A DNA stretch of 64,000 nucleotides. Source: DAISJI01 sp964559835. GTDB taxonomy: Bacteria; Acidobacteriota; Terriglobia; Terriglobales; Acidobacteriaceae. The DNA lies in contig CAZLJE010000020.1 in the NCBI GenBank assembly GCA_964559835.1, positions 1-64,000 on the forward strand. The letters are read 5' to 3'. Shown here one piece after another: positions 24,826 to 33,009 of this stretch. Both the position numbers and the translations under genes were made by a program. The notes beneath the pieces are model-generated. The model searched no databases, was not told where the DNA came from, and saw nothing but the letters and a program-made list of their open reading frames with translations. Within the stretch, counting starts at the first letter, position 1. Every line of letters starts with the position of its first letter.

Positions 24826-25191
24826 CTACTTGCTTCTCTTCTTAACGCGTTCGAGCAAGCTGTCAATTCTAGTCTCGTACAGCTGAGACCTGTCCAGTCG
24901 AAAATGCAATTCCGGCGAGTGCCGAATCCTTAAACGGTCCATTAGCTCGTGCTTGATGTAACCCTTGGCGGCTTCCAGTCCGGCGAGTGTGTTCTTCTCG
25001 TCCTTTTCATCTCCGGTCACATTGATCATCACGAATGCCTGTTTGCCGTCGCTGACAAGGTCGACCTTGGTGACTGTCGCGAGACCAATGCGTGGATCGG
25101 TGAGCTCGCCCTCGACAATGGCGGAGATCTCCTCGCGCATGGCGTCGGCCAGACGTTCGCGGTGATGTTGTGCGGCTCGGTTCTGTTCCAT
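24826..25191 (-). CDS. rbfA: Ribosome-binding factor A
   Basis: 121 residues, KH-like fold needed for 30S maturation. Family features: RERLADAMREEISAIVEGEL, DPRIGLATVTKVDLVSDGKQ, the interrupted AAKGYIKHELMDRLRIRHSP and ELHFRLDRSQLYETRIDSLL. ATG 25191. It lies between ylxP and nrnA, the canonical order; a repeat of the CCCACCC family lies between it and ylxP. Confidence 0.95.
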   Translation of the reverse strand: MEQNRAAQHHRERLADAMREEISAIVEGELTDPRIGLATVTKVDLVSDGKQAFVMINVTGDEKDEKNTLAGLEAAKGYIKHELMDRLRIRHSPELHFRLDRSQLYETRIDSLLERVKKRSK

Positions 25192-25202
25192 GTCGTTCTA
25201 TT

Positions 25203-25239
25203 TCCCACCCTTCCAAAACCAGTCAGCGTGGGGCACCCA
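25203..25239. repeat. Copy of the CCCACCC...GGGGCACCCA element
   Basis: TTCCCACCCTTCCAAAACCA then GTCAGCGTGGGGCACCCA. Its inverse matches the element inside nadD (61922-61959) at about 31 of 33 positions. It sits between ylxP and rbfA on the transcribed minus strand. Confidence 0.85.
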
Positions 25240-25530
25240 CTATATATATTCGATGAAAGAATCAGTGACTTCGGCTCCGGCGTTGTTGGCGATTTTCATC
25301 GCCGAACGCTCGACCTTTTCCATCAGGCCCATCAGGTAGTCCTTGGAATGAGAAACGCTGACGACGCCGACCGTTGCCCGGTTCCACAATTCAGCGCCAT
25401 CCAGTTCCGCGACGGAGACGTTAAAGCTGGTGCGGAGTTTGTCCTTGAGGCTGCGCACAACCTGGCGGCGGTCCTTGAGGGACTGCGCGTGCTCGATGCG
25501 GAGCTCGAGAGTGAGGTGAGCTATTGGCAT
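25240..25530 (-). CDS. ylxP: YlxP/DUF503-family protein
   Basis: 96 residues, the standard length. Family features: MPIAHLTLELRIEHAQSLKD, RRQVVRSLKDKLRTSFNVSV, AELDGAELWNRATVGVVSVS. Unknown role, but almost always beside infB and rbfA, so linked to ribosome assembly. Its start overlaps the end of the DUF433 gene by ten bases. Confidence 0.93.
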   Translation of the reverse strand: MPIAHLTLELRIEHAQSLKDRRQVVRSLKDKLRTSFNVSVAELDGAELWNRATVGVVSVSHSKDYLMGLMEKVERSAMKIANNAGAEVTDSFIEYI

Positions 25531-25760
25531 TCGCCTGTCGGGAAGTTGCTCGCCCCCGGATTAACTTGGTCACGAATATATGAGAGGGCGGCGACGATGT
25601 CGTCTTTCGTGAGATACGGAAAATCGTCGACCATTTCCTCGTACGTCATCCCCGATGCGAGATAGTCCAGCACATCAAATGGCGTGATGCGCATCCCACG
25701 AATGCATGGCTTCCCGGCCATTTTGTCCGGCTCAAATGTGATGTAGTTGCGCCAATCCAC
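25521..25760 (-). CDS. DUF433 (VapB-like/antitoxin-type) protein
   Basis: 79 residues from GTG 25760, chosen because the protein then opens VDWRNYITFEPDKMAGKPCI, the standard DUF433 beginning (x-D-W-x-x-x-I ... GKPxIxGTRI). It continues RGMRITPFDVLDYLASGMTY and FPYLTKDDIVAALSYIRDQV, a winged-helix-like fold. Many members are antitoxins, often beside a DUF5615 toxin; no such toxin is next to it here. It is inserted between the DUF4375 gene and ylxP in a translation operon. Confidence 0.82.
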   Translation of the reverse strand: MDWRNYITFEPDKMAGKPCIRGMRITPFDVLDYLASGMTYEEMVDDFPYLTKDDIVAALSYIRDQVNPGASNFPTGECQ

Positions 25761-25821
25761 GGCAGGATTGTACTGCGTTTGCAGATGTGCGTCGCGCCGC
25801 TGGCGGGCGCTCAAGGATTGT

Positions 25822-26262
25822 CTATGGCACGGCACCGAATTCGTCGGGATGCTTCGCGACAAATGAGTACAACAGGTCGGTGAGGTTATGCGGGTATCCC
25901 ACGAATTGCTGATCCAGAGGCTCCAGCGATCTATACGTCTCATCGGAGAAGTTGTTTGCCGCTGCGGAAATCGCCTCAGAACTCGATGGCAGTCCTTCCG
26001 GAAACGCGACTTCAATCGCGCGCCTGCAGATATCACCAGTGCGAGGTGCACCAATCATTTGTAAGGCATCCACGAGAAAAGGCGCTGTTTCACCGCTATC
26101 GTTTTGAAAATATTGCGAGAACCCACCGTTGTTTACTTCAGACTCCACAGCCCAGATCGTCGAAAACACCTTCTGCGGAGTCGACTGCGACGAGAAATCC
26201 TGCTTCCCAAAGCTCGTACGTTCCGACTCGGACAATTCGATCAGCACCTGGTTCTTGTTCAT
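25822..26262 (-). CDS. DUF4375 (DMP19-like) protein
   Basis: 146 residues from ATG 26262 (an upstream start at 26289 lies in the terminator hairpin). The conserved block TIWAVESEVNNGGFSQYFQN, then DSGETAPFLVDALQMIGAPR and RAIEVAFPEGLPSS is that of DUF4375. Proteins of this type occur with SMI1/KNR4 immunity-like families; DMP19 is a nucleic-acid-mimic in Neisseria. No toxin partner is identifiable. Its place between infB and ylxP is unusual. Confidence 0.78.
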   Translation of the reverse strand: MNKNQVLIELSESERTSFGKQDFSSQSTPQKVFSTIWAVESEVNNGGFSQYFQNDSGETAPFLVDALQMIGAPRTGDICRRAIEVAFPEGLPSSSEAISAAANNFSDETYRSLEPLDQQFVGYPHNLTDLLYSFVAKHPDEFGAVP

Positions 26263-26280
26263 CGAAGTTCTGAGCCGCTG

Positions 26281-26313
26281 AGAAAACAATGGCCAGAGCG
26301 AACTCTGGCCATT
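26281..26313 (-). terminator. Intrinsic terminator downstream of infB, TTCG loop
   Basis: On the minus strand AATGGCCAGAG-TTCG-CTCTGGCCATT forms a perfect 11-bp stem with a four-base TTCG loop, followed by GTTTTCT. It is the third and strongest hairpin after the infB stop and ends transcription before the DUF4375 gene, at least in part. Confidence 0.8.
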
Positions 26314-26320
26314 CTACCTC

Positions 26321-26374
26321 AGCGGCTAAAGCCGCTTTCATCTCGATACCCGAGCTGCGCGGCTGAAGCCGCGC
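26321..26374. repeat. Two GGCTNAAGCC hairpins after infB
   Basis: AGCGGC-TAAA-GCCGCT (26321-26336) and GCGCGGC-TGAA-GCCGCGC (26357-26374) are perfect short hairpins with four-base loops. They share the core CGGCT-A-A-GCCG and look like members of one small family placed before the terminator. Confidence 0.8.
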
Positions 26375-26387
26375 CCTTCCGAAAGCG

Positions 26388-29378
26388 TTACGCCGTCAGC
26401 TCCGCGGCGATGCGCTCGGTCACGTAGGCTTCGATCACGTCGCCGACTTTCACGTCTCCGTAGTTCTGGATGGCGATTCCGCACTCCATGCCATTGCGGA
26501 CTTCGCTGACGTCTTCCTTGAAGCGCCGCAGCGACGCGACCTTGCCCTTGAAGACCTGGATGTTGTCGCGCAGCAGCCGCACTTCGGAATCGCGCTTGAT
26601 GGTCCCATCCTGCACGTAGCAACCGGCGATCATGCCGACCTTCGGGATGCGGAAGGTGTCCCGGACCTCGGCTCGCCCAAGGTACGTCTCCCGGATGATC
26701 GGCTCGAGCAATCCGGTGACGGCTTTGCGGATCTCGTCCTGCAACTCGTAGATGATCGAGTGCATGCGGATCTGGACTTTTTCCTGCTCCGCGATTTCGG
26801 CGGCCTTGCGTTCCGGGCGGACGTTGAAGCCGATGATGATGGCATTCGACGCCGTCGCCAGCAGCACGTCGCTCTCGGTGATCGCGCCGACGCCCGTGCG
26901 CAGCACCTTCACCTTGACCTTCTCGGTGGATTGCTTCGTGAGCAGATCGCTGAGCACTTCGACCGAGCCCTGTACGTCCGCCTTCAGAATGAGGTTCAGT
27001 TCTTTGACGCCAGCGGTCTGGAGCTGTTCGGCGAGGCCTTCCAACGATACGCGCGAACTCTTGGCCAGCGTGGCTTCGCGCGCTTTTCCTTCACGGTAAT
27101 CGGAAATGTTGCGCGCTTTCTCGCGGTCCGCGACAACAACGAGCTGATCGCCCGCTTCAGGCAGGCCGTCGAGTCCGAGGATCTCTGCCGGCGTGCTCGG
27201 CGGCGCTTCGTCCATCGCCTGGCCGTGCTCGTCGAACATGGCGCGGACGCGTCCGAAGCTGTTGCCGACGACGAAATAATCGCCATTGCGAAGCGTGCCG
27301 TTCTGTACCAGCACGGTCGCGACGCTGCCGCGGCCGCGGTCCAGTTTCGCCTCGAGGACGGTACCGGTCGCGGTGCGCTCCGGGTTCGCCTTCAGGTTCT
27401 GGAGGTCGGCCGTGAGGCAGATCATTTCCAGCAGCAGGTTCAGGTTCGTTTGCTGCTTGGCGGAAACGTCGACAAAAACGGTGTCGCCGCCCCACGCTTC
27501 TGGGACCAGGTTCCGGTCCGCCAACTGCTTCTTCACGCGATCGGGAAGCGCATCGGGCTTATCGATCTTGTTGACGGCCACGATCAGCGGCACCTTCGCC
27601 GCCTTGGCGTGATCGATGGCCTCGAGCGTCTGCGGCATAACGCCGTCATCCGCTCCGACCACGAGCACGACGATGTCGGTGACCTTGGCGCCGCGGGCGC
27701 GCATGCGGGTGAACGCTTCGTGACCCGGGGTGTCGATGAACACGATCTCGCGTCCGTACGCGGGCGAGTTCTTGTCGGAGATCTTCACCTTGTACGCGCC
27801 GATGTGCTGCGTGATGCCGCCGGCTTCGCCCCCGGCCACGTTGGCATGGCGGATGGAGTCGAGCAGCGTCGTCTTGCCGTGATCGACGTGGCCCATGATG
27901 GTGACGACGGGCGGACGCGTGACTTCGGCAGAGAGGGCTTCGAACTTCGCTTCGTCCTGCGTGGCGCTCTCGACCATGTCGCGCGCCGTCTGTTCTTCAA
28001 AGCTGATGACTTCCGTGGACGCGCCGAAGTGCCGCGCCATGTCGTTCGCCAAGGCAGCGTCGAGCGTCTGGTTGACGGTCGCCAGCACGCCGCGAGCGAG
28101 CAGGCGCGTGATGAGATCCTTGGCGCGAATACCCAGCTTCTCCGCCAGGTCCTTCACGCTGATGCCCTCGGTGATGACGATATTCCGAGTGATGGGCATC
28201 GGCTCGTTCGACGCCGACAAGCGCGGCGGCGGAACGAAGCCCTTCATCGGGCCTTCCTTCACGCCACGCGGAACGTAGCGCTGTCCCGGACGGCGCGACG
28301 GCGCACCTGGACGTCCTGCCGGACGGCTACCCGGTGCTCCCGGAGGAGCGAGACCCGGCGCGCCGCCCATTCCCGGACGTGGCGGCATACCGCTCGGCGA
28401 CGAGCGGGTCGGATGCATCGGGCGACGCTCTCCCGGACGCAGCGGCGGACGTGCACCCGGCGCTCCCGGACGCGGTCTCTGGAAGATGGGCTGGCCCGGA
28501 ATCGGACGGCCCGGCGCGGGACGCGGCGTGCTTGCTGCCTGGGGACGCGGCGGCGGCGCCTGGTACACAGGGCGCGGACCGGTCTGCGGCATAACCATAC
28601 GCCGCTGCGGCACGATCGGCTGGCCCGGCTTCGGCGCCCCTGGACGCGGCGGCGCTGCTGCTGCTGGTGGCTGTGCGCTTGCAGCAGGCTGCTGCGTGGT
28701 AGTTGCGGGCATCACGGGGATCGGAGCTTCTACAGGCAGAGCGGGCTCGGCTTTCTCGACCGCGGGAGGCGGCGCTACGACGGGCACTTCGGGTTCGACG
28801 ACCGCTTCGGGCGCGGAGGCGCGGATCTCGGCCACCTGTTCGACGACCGGCGGCTCAGGGGCGCGCGGCGGCTCGGGTACCTTGTACACCGGACGCGCGG
28901 GCGCCTCAGCGGGCGGCTTGATCAAACGTGGCGCGGGAACTTCGGGCGCGGTTGGCGCGGGCGCGGCTGGTTTCGCGACCATCGGCGGAGGCGGCGGAGT
29001 CGCGGCCTTCGGAACCGGCTTAGCAGAGGATGCCGGGACGGCGATCGGCTTCGGCTCGGGCTTCGCAGGCGCGGTGGCAGCCTGTTGCTTCTGCTGGAGC
29101 GCGCGCAGAACGTCGCCTGGACGCGTGATATGTGAGAGGTCGATCTTCGTCTTGATCTCATCACCGTGCGGGCGCGACGAAGTCCGCGCGCTTCCGGACG
29201 ACGAACCGCCGCCCTTGATGTGCGCCCGAACCTTCTCCGCCTCTTCAACGGTGATGGAACTGGAGTGCGTCTTCTTCTCGGTTACGCCGACCACGGTCAG
29301 GACATCCAGGATCGCCTTGCTTTTGACTTCCAGTTCCCTGGCGAGGTCGTTGATTCGAATCTTAGTGGTGTCTACCAT
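26388..29378 (-). CDS. infB: Translation initiation factor IF-2
   Basis: 996 residues. N-terminal IF2_N domain (IRINDLARELEVKSKAILDV), a long Pro/Ala/Gly-rich linker (about 60-370), a second IF2_N-like region (ITEGISVKDLAEKLGIRAKD), then the GTPase domain with P-loop GHVDHGKTTLLDSIRHANVA, switch Asp in FIDTPGHEAFTRMRARGAKV, NKIDKPDA, and domains II-IV with MIAGCYVQDGTIKRDSEVRL. It places initiator tRNA on the 30S subunit. A 791-codon frame on the opposite strand (26760-29135) is an artefact of GC-rich codons. Belongs to rimP-nusA-infB. Confidence 0.98.
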   Translation of the reverse strand: MVDTTKIRINDLARELEVKSKAILDVLTVVGVTEKKTHSSSITVEEAEKVRAHIKGGGSSSGSARTSSRPHGDEIKTKIDLSHITRPGDVLRALQQKQQAATAPAKPEPKPIAVPASSAKPVPKAATPPPPPMVAKPAAPAPTAPEVPAPRLIKPPAEAPARPVYKVPEPPRAPEPPVVEQVAEIRASAPEAVVEPEVPVVAPPPAVEKAEPALPVEAPIPVMPATTTQQPAASAQPPAAAAPPRPGAPKPGQPIVPQRRMVMPQTGPRPVYQAPPPRPQAASTPRPAPGRPIPGQPIFQRPRPGAPGARPPLRPGERRPMHPTRSSPSGMPPRPGMGGAPGLAPPGAPGSRPAGRPGAPSRRPGQRYVPRGVKEGPMKGFVPPPRLSASNEPMPITRNIVITEGISVKDLAEKLGIRAKDLITRLLARGVLATVNQTLDAALANDMARHFGASTEVISFEEQTARDMVESATQDEAKFEALSAEVTRPPVVTIMGHVDHGKTTLLDSIRHANVAGGEAGGITQHIGAYKVKISDKNSPAYGREIVFIDTPGHEAFTRMRARGAKVTDIVVLVVGADDGVMPQTLEAIDHAKAAKVPLIVAVNKIDKPDALPDRVKKQLADRNLVPEAWGGDTVFVDVSAKQQTNLNLLLEMICLTADLQNLKANPERTATGTVLEAKLDRGRGSVATVLVQNGTLRNGDYFVVGNSFGRVRAMFDEHGQAMDEAPPSTPAEILGLDGLPEAGDQLVVVADREKARNISDYREGKAREATLAKSSRVSLEGLAEQLQTAGVKELNLILKADVQGSVEVLSDLLTKQSTEKVKVKVLRTGVGAITESDVLLATASNAIIIGFNVRPERKAAEIAEQEKVQIRMHSIIYELQDEIRKAVTGLLEPIIRETYLGRAEVRDTFRIPKVGMIAGCYVQDGTIKRDSEVRLLRDNIQVFKGKVASLRRFKEDVSEVRNGMECGIAIQNYGDVKVGDVIEAYVTERIAAELTA

Positions 29379-29472
29379 CCGCCCTTTTGTTTCCTCCGAA
29401 TTTCCGCTAAGTCTTCATCTCAACCTCACGGTGTTTCGGTTAATTGCCGGCCCTGCCGCCGGCTTTGGTCCT

Positions 29473-29540
29473 TGTTGTTGGTTCCTGGTCATTAGTTGTT
29501 GGTATTCACGAATAAGCAACAACCATGCACCAATAACTAT
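29473..29540. repeat. Inverted words TTGTTGTTGG / CAACAACC between nusA and infB
   Basis: TTAGTTGTTGG (29494-29504) is answered by CAACAACCATGCACCAATAA (29516-29535), and GTTGTTGGTTCC (29474-29485) also pairs with it. Imperfect. It occupies the 158-base gap between nusA and infB and may weaken read-through without ending the operon. Confidence 0.55.
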
Positions 29541-31117
29541 TCTTTTCCCGTTTGATCTTCGGTGCCTTCGGGCCCGCGCTCATGCGCATTCACTTCCGCT
29601 TCGTCGGCCGGCGGCGCGTTCTCGACGCCACTGACGATCTCGGCTTCCATGTCCTGGCCTTCTTCGGCCAGCTCCGAGACGCTCTCGTTCACGGCATCGG
29701 CGACTTGCGAAAGGCCCTCGGTATCGCTCGACTGCCCGCCTGAATCCGGCCCGACATCGTCGGTGGGAGCGGGATCTTGCGCCTGCGCGACCGCCGGTTC
29801 TTCCGTGGATTCGAACGCTGCCGGCTCGCCACCCTCGCCCGCTTCCAGGCTGGCAAAGTAATTATTGACTGCAAGGCTGATTTTTTCCACAGTCTTGGGC
29901 CCAATCCCCTCGATGGCTTCCAACTGTTCCGGGGTCATGTCGGCAAGCTGTTCGACGGTGTTTACGCCCGCCGCCTGCAGCCTCTCGATGACGCTTTCGC
30001 CCATGTCGGGGACTTTGTCCAGTGGCGTCGCCTGGCCGCCGACCAGCGCGGACATCTGCTGCTCGACTTCCTGACGCTTCTCTTCCTCGCTCTTGATGTC
30101 GATCTTCCAACCCAGGAGCTTCGCCGCCAGCCGGACGTTCTGTCCCTTCTTTCCGATGGCAAGCGAGAGCTGGGTATCGTCGACGATCACTTCGAGCTGC
30201 TTCTCTCCCGCATCCAGAACGGTCACGCGGCTCACCTTCGCGGGTTGAAGGGCTTTTTCGGCAAAGGTGACCGCGTCTTCGTGGTACTCGATGATGTCGA
30301 TCTTCTCGCCGCGGAGTTCGCGGATGATCGACTGGACGCGCATGCCCTTCATGCCCACGCAGGCGCCCACGGCGTCCACGTCCTTGTCCTTCGACATGAC
30401 CGCGATCTTGGTGCGCTCGCCAGCTTCGCGGGCGATGGCACGAATGACCACCGTGTTGTCGTAGATCTCGGGAACTTCGGTCTGGAACAGGTGCTGTACC
30501 AGTTCCGGCGCGGCGCGTGACACGATGACCTGCGGCCCCTTCGCCGCTTTTTCAACGCGCGTAATGACAACGCGGACGCGCTCGCCGACGGCGAACGATT
30601 CCAGCCGCGACTGCTCCTTGCGCGGCGCGCGCGCTTCGGCCTTGCCGATGTCGAAGATGACGTCCGAGCCTTCGATGCGCTTCACGGTCGCGTTGACGAT
30701 CTCGCCCACGCGCCCGATGTACTCGTTGTAGACCGTGTCACGCTCGGCTTCGCGCACCTTCTGGAAGATCACCTGCTTTGCGAGCTGCGCGGCAATGCGC
30801 CCGAGAACGTCCGTGGCCTTCGGGATGCGGATCTCGCCCCCGACTTCCGCGTTCGGATCGAGCTTGCGTGCCTGCTCGAGCGTCAACTGGTTGACGGGAT
30901 CTTCGACCTGCTCCGGTCCTTCTACTACCTGCTTGACGATGAATGCGCGGATGGCGCCCGTGTCTTTGTCGAGTTCCGCGCGCAGGTTCTCCTGCGTCTT
31001 ATAGTACTTGCGCGTGGCGACGACGATCGCGTCTTCCACCGCCGTGACCACGACTTGCGGGTCAATCCCTTTTTCGCGGCTCAGCGCATCGATAACGTTG
31101 TAAATCTCACTCGCCAT
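29537..31117 (-). CDS. nusA: Transcription termination/antitermination factor NusA
   Basis: 526 residues. NusA_N (about 1-130, VVTAVEDAIVVATRKYYKTQ), S1 domain (GRVGEIVNATVKRIEGSDVI), two KH domains (RTKIAVMSKDKDVDAVGACV, VGMKGMRVQSIIRELRGEKI and SLAIGKKGQNVRLAAKLLGW), then a C-terminal helix-hairpin-helix region (LADMTPEQLEAIEGIGPKTV) and an acidic tail. It binds RNA polymerase and RNA. ATG 31117. Second gene of the minus-strand operon after rimP. Confidence 0.97.
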   Translation of the reverse strand: MASEIYNVIDALSREKGIDPQVVVTAVEDAIVVATRKYYKTQENLRAELDKDTGAIRAFIVKQVVEGPEQVEDPVNQLTLEQARKLDPNAEVGGEIRIPKATDVLGRIAAQLAKQVIFQKVREAERDTVYNEYIGRVGEIVNATVKRIEGSDVIFDIGKAEARAPRKEQSRLESFAVGERVRVVITRVEKAAKGPQVIVSRAAPELVQHLFQTEVPEIYDNTVVIRAIAREAGERTKIAVMSKDKDVDAVGACVGMKGMRVQSIIRELRGEKIDIIEYHEDAVTFAEKALQPAKVSRVTVLDAGEKQLEVIVDDTQLSLAIGKKGQNVRLAAKLLGWKIDIKSEEEKRQEVEQQMSALVGGQATPLDKVPDMGESVIERLQAAGVNTVEQLADMTPEQLEAIEGIGPKTVEKISLAVNNYFASLEAGEGGEPAAFESTEEPAVAQAQDPAPTDDVGPDSGGQSSDTEGLSQVADAVNESVSELAEEGQDMEAEIVSGVENAPPADEAEVNAHERGPEGTEDQTGKE

Positions 31118-31170
31118 AAATATCCGGTCACTCAGTCTTTCGACTACTTAATTACCCAATTCCGCGATTC

Positions 31171-31644
31171 CTAAATCTCCGGCACCAGGTTCGCCTTCTC
31201 CACTTGCTCCAGCGGTATCTCCACCGTGCGCGGCTCGTGTTTCTTGCTGCCGCCGATCTCCAGTGTCAACCGCCCGTCCTGCAACTTCGCGAGGCGTCCT
31301 TCGAAATGCTTCTGGTTCTCCACCAGGTCGCGCGTCTGCAGCTTGACCATGCTGCCGGTGAAACGTTCGTAATCGGCGGCGTTCCGCAACCGCCGGTCCA
31401 GCCCCGGGGACGAAACCTCCAGCGTGTACGATCCCGGTACCGCATCTTCCACGTCCAGGATCGTCCCGACCTCACGGCTCACATTCGCGCAATCTTCATG
31501 CGTGACGCCTTCGGGCTTGTCGATGTAGATCCGCAACAGGCGCGACTTGCCGCCGCCGCGAAACTCCAGATCCCAAAGTTCCAGTCCTTGCCCGGCGGCC
31601 ACCCGCTGCGCAATCTCACGCACGTGATCGAAATCCAGCGCCAT
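31171..31644 (-). CDS. rimP: Ribosome maturation factor RimP
   Basis: 157 residues from ATG 31644; longer frames reach back to 31770 but run through the untranslated leader. Family features: VREIAQRVAAGQGLELWDLE, LLRIYIDKPEGVTHEDCANV and YTLEVSSPGLDRRLRNAADY, the SSPGLDR motif. The C-terminal beta-barrel binds S12. The promoter 31792-31820 gives a leader of about 140 bases. First gene of rimP-nusA-infB. Confidence 0.94.
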   Translation of the reverse strand: MALDFDHVREIAQRVAAGQGLELWDLEFRGGGKSRLLRIYIDKPEGVTHEDCANVSREVGTILDVEDAVPGSYTLEVSSPGLDRRLRNAADYERFTGSMVKLQTRDLVENQKHFEGRLAKLQDGRLTLEIGGSKKHEPRTVEIPLEQVEKANLVPEI

Positions 31645-31791
31645 CGCTAACTGTCTTTGTTTACCGTGAGTGGTGCCCCAAAAGCCGTAGTCGGTGCGGT
31701 CAAATAAAAAGTGGGCTCGCGCCCACTGGTATCTTCCGCCGAAGTCCCCGGTGCACACACGGGGTGTCACAACACACCAGCTACAGTAACT

Positions 31792-31820
31792 AGTATACGC
31801 CGCGCCTTACCAAAACTCAA
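31792..31820 (-). promoter_or_regulatory. Sigma70-type promoter for rimP-nusA-infB
   Basis: On the minus strand TTGAGT, a 17-base spacer and TATACT give a near-consensus -35/-10 pair. Transcription would start near 31785, about 140 bases before the rimP start. The leader contains a small CCCCG/CGGGG hairpin (31747-31765). Confidence 0.75.
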
Positions 31821-31914
31821 TCCGGGGGCGGATTACAAAGGCCCTAATACCAATCAGATGCGCGAAGCCGGTTCAGGGATTCACCGGAGATGGGAACTCC
31901 GGTCCGATGATCGG

Positions 31915-32790
31915 TTATCGGGGGCTGTCGCCGCGGACGACAGGTTGTCTGGCTGCGCTCCATTCCGTCCAGGAGCCGTCGTACATGGCGGCGTCGTAAC
32001 CGAGATATCGCGCGACGAAGTAGGTGTAGGACGCCTGGTGCCCGACTTCGCAGTAAGAGACGATCTTCTTGCCCGGAGTGGCGCCCGCGGCCGCGTACAT
32101 CTTGCGCAGTTCGCCGGGACTCCTCAGCACCATGGCTTCAGGACTCACCAGGTTCTTTTCCCAGAAGAACGGAACCGCGCCCGGCGGATGTCCGGCGCGG
32201 TAACGCCGAATGGGGCGCGAATCGACGAGAACAGCATCGCTGTTCGCACCGTTTGTGAGTTGCAGCACGTATGGCATCTTCGCCACGACATCCGGACGTG
32301 GATGGATGGTGAGCGTGCCTTTCGTCACCGCGGGAGTCTCTGTTGAAACCGCGCGCTTCTCCGCCGTCCATTTGTCCATGCCGCCGTCGAGCAGTGCCGC
32401 ATGGTCGCCGAGCCCGAGATAATCGAGCGTGAAGAACAGGCGGGCGGCGTAAGGGTCCCAGTCCGACGAGTAGATGACGATGCGCGAATCGTTGCTGATG
32501 CCGATGGCCTCGAGGTTCGCCTTGAGTTGTTCGTCGGGGAGCAGCTCGACGCGCGGCATCTCCTGCTGGGTCGCGATCTTGTCCTCGGTGATGAGGCGCG
32601 CGCCGGGAATGTGCGCCACTCCGTATCCGTCGGCGCTCCCGGCGTGCACGATGACCAGCTTGGGATCGGAAAGGTGACTGGCGAGCCACTGCGTCGACAC
32701 GAGGAGTTCAGTGCGCGTCTTCGGCTGTTGCGCGAAACACGTTGCGGCAAGGACCAGGACTCCGGCAATGACGAAAAAGCGACGGGACAT
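31915..32790 (-). CDS. Secreted tandem-rhodanese sulfurtransferase
   Basis: 291 residues from ATG 32790 (GAGGAGAGG upstream); the longer frame would begin in a repeat. Signal peptide MSRRFFVIAGVLVLAATCFA. Two rhodanese domains: the first (about 35-160: LVIVHAGS, HIPGARLI, YSSDWDPYAARLFFTLDYLG) has no Cys in its active-site loop; the second (about 170-290: DSRPIRRYRAGHPPGAVPFF) has the catalytic loop VSYCEVGHQASYTYFVAR with one Cys. Fits a thiosulfate/3-mercaptopyruvate sulfurtransferase in the periplasm. Divergent from the ABC exporter. Confidence 0.9.
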   Translation of the reverse strand: MSRRFFVIAGVLVLAATCFAQQPKTRTELLVSTQWLASHLSDPKLVIVHAGSADGYGVAHIPGARLITEDKIATQQEMPRVELLPDEQLKANLEAIGISNDSRIVIYSSDWDPYAARLFFTLDYLGLGDHAALLDGGMDKWTAEKRAVSTETPAVTKGTLTIHPRPDVVAKMPYVLQLTNGANSDAVLVDSRPIRRYRAGHPPGAVPFFWEKNLVSPEAMVLRSPGELRKMYAAAGATPGKKIVSYCEVGHQASYTYFVARYLGYDAAMYDGSWTEWSAARQPVVRGDSPR

Positions 32791-32816
32791 ATGCCTCTCC
32801 TCACCCTTCGGCATTG

Positions 32817-32912
32817 AGGGCTTTGGGCTTTGGGCGCGGGGATTTGGAAGGTGGGGAACTGCGATTGAATGCCGGCGCGAAATCCGTAAACCCCAGAGCC
32901 TAAAGCCCAAAA
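32817..32912. repeat. Inverted repeat of the GGGCTTTGGGCTTTGGGC family
   Basis: AGGGCTTTGGGCTTTGGGCG... (32817-32845) faces AAATCCGTAAACCCCAGAGC... with CTAAAGCCCAAAA (32880-32912). It occupies the space before the rhodanese and ABC genes. Confidence 0.75.
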
Positions 32913-33009
32913 CGCGATTCTAGCAGTGTTTTGCAATTCCGCCGCTCTGGTTGCGGCATGGCAGAGTGCGGCACGCATCTTAACTCTGGAGAGCAGAGCT
33001 TCGAAAAAC

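Noticed and set aside
26760..29135. 791-codon open frame opposite infB
   Set aside because: It mirrors the Pro/Ala/Gly-rich codons of infB, has Arg-rich low-complexity translation, no ribosome site and no family features.
31645..31770. N-terminal extension of RimP
   Set aside because: The extension lies in the transcript leader and has no homologous look; ATG 31644 gives the standard length.
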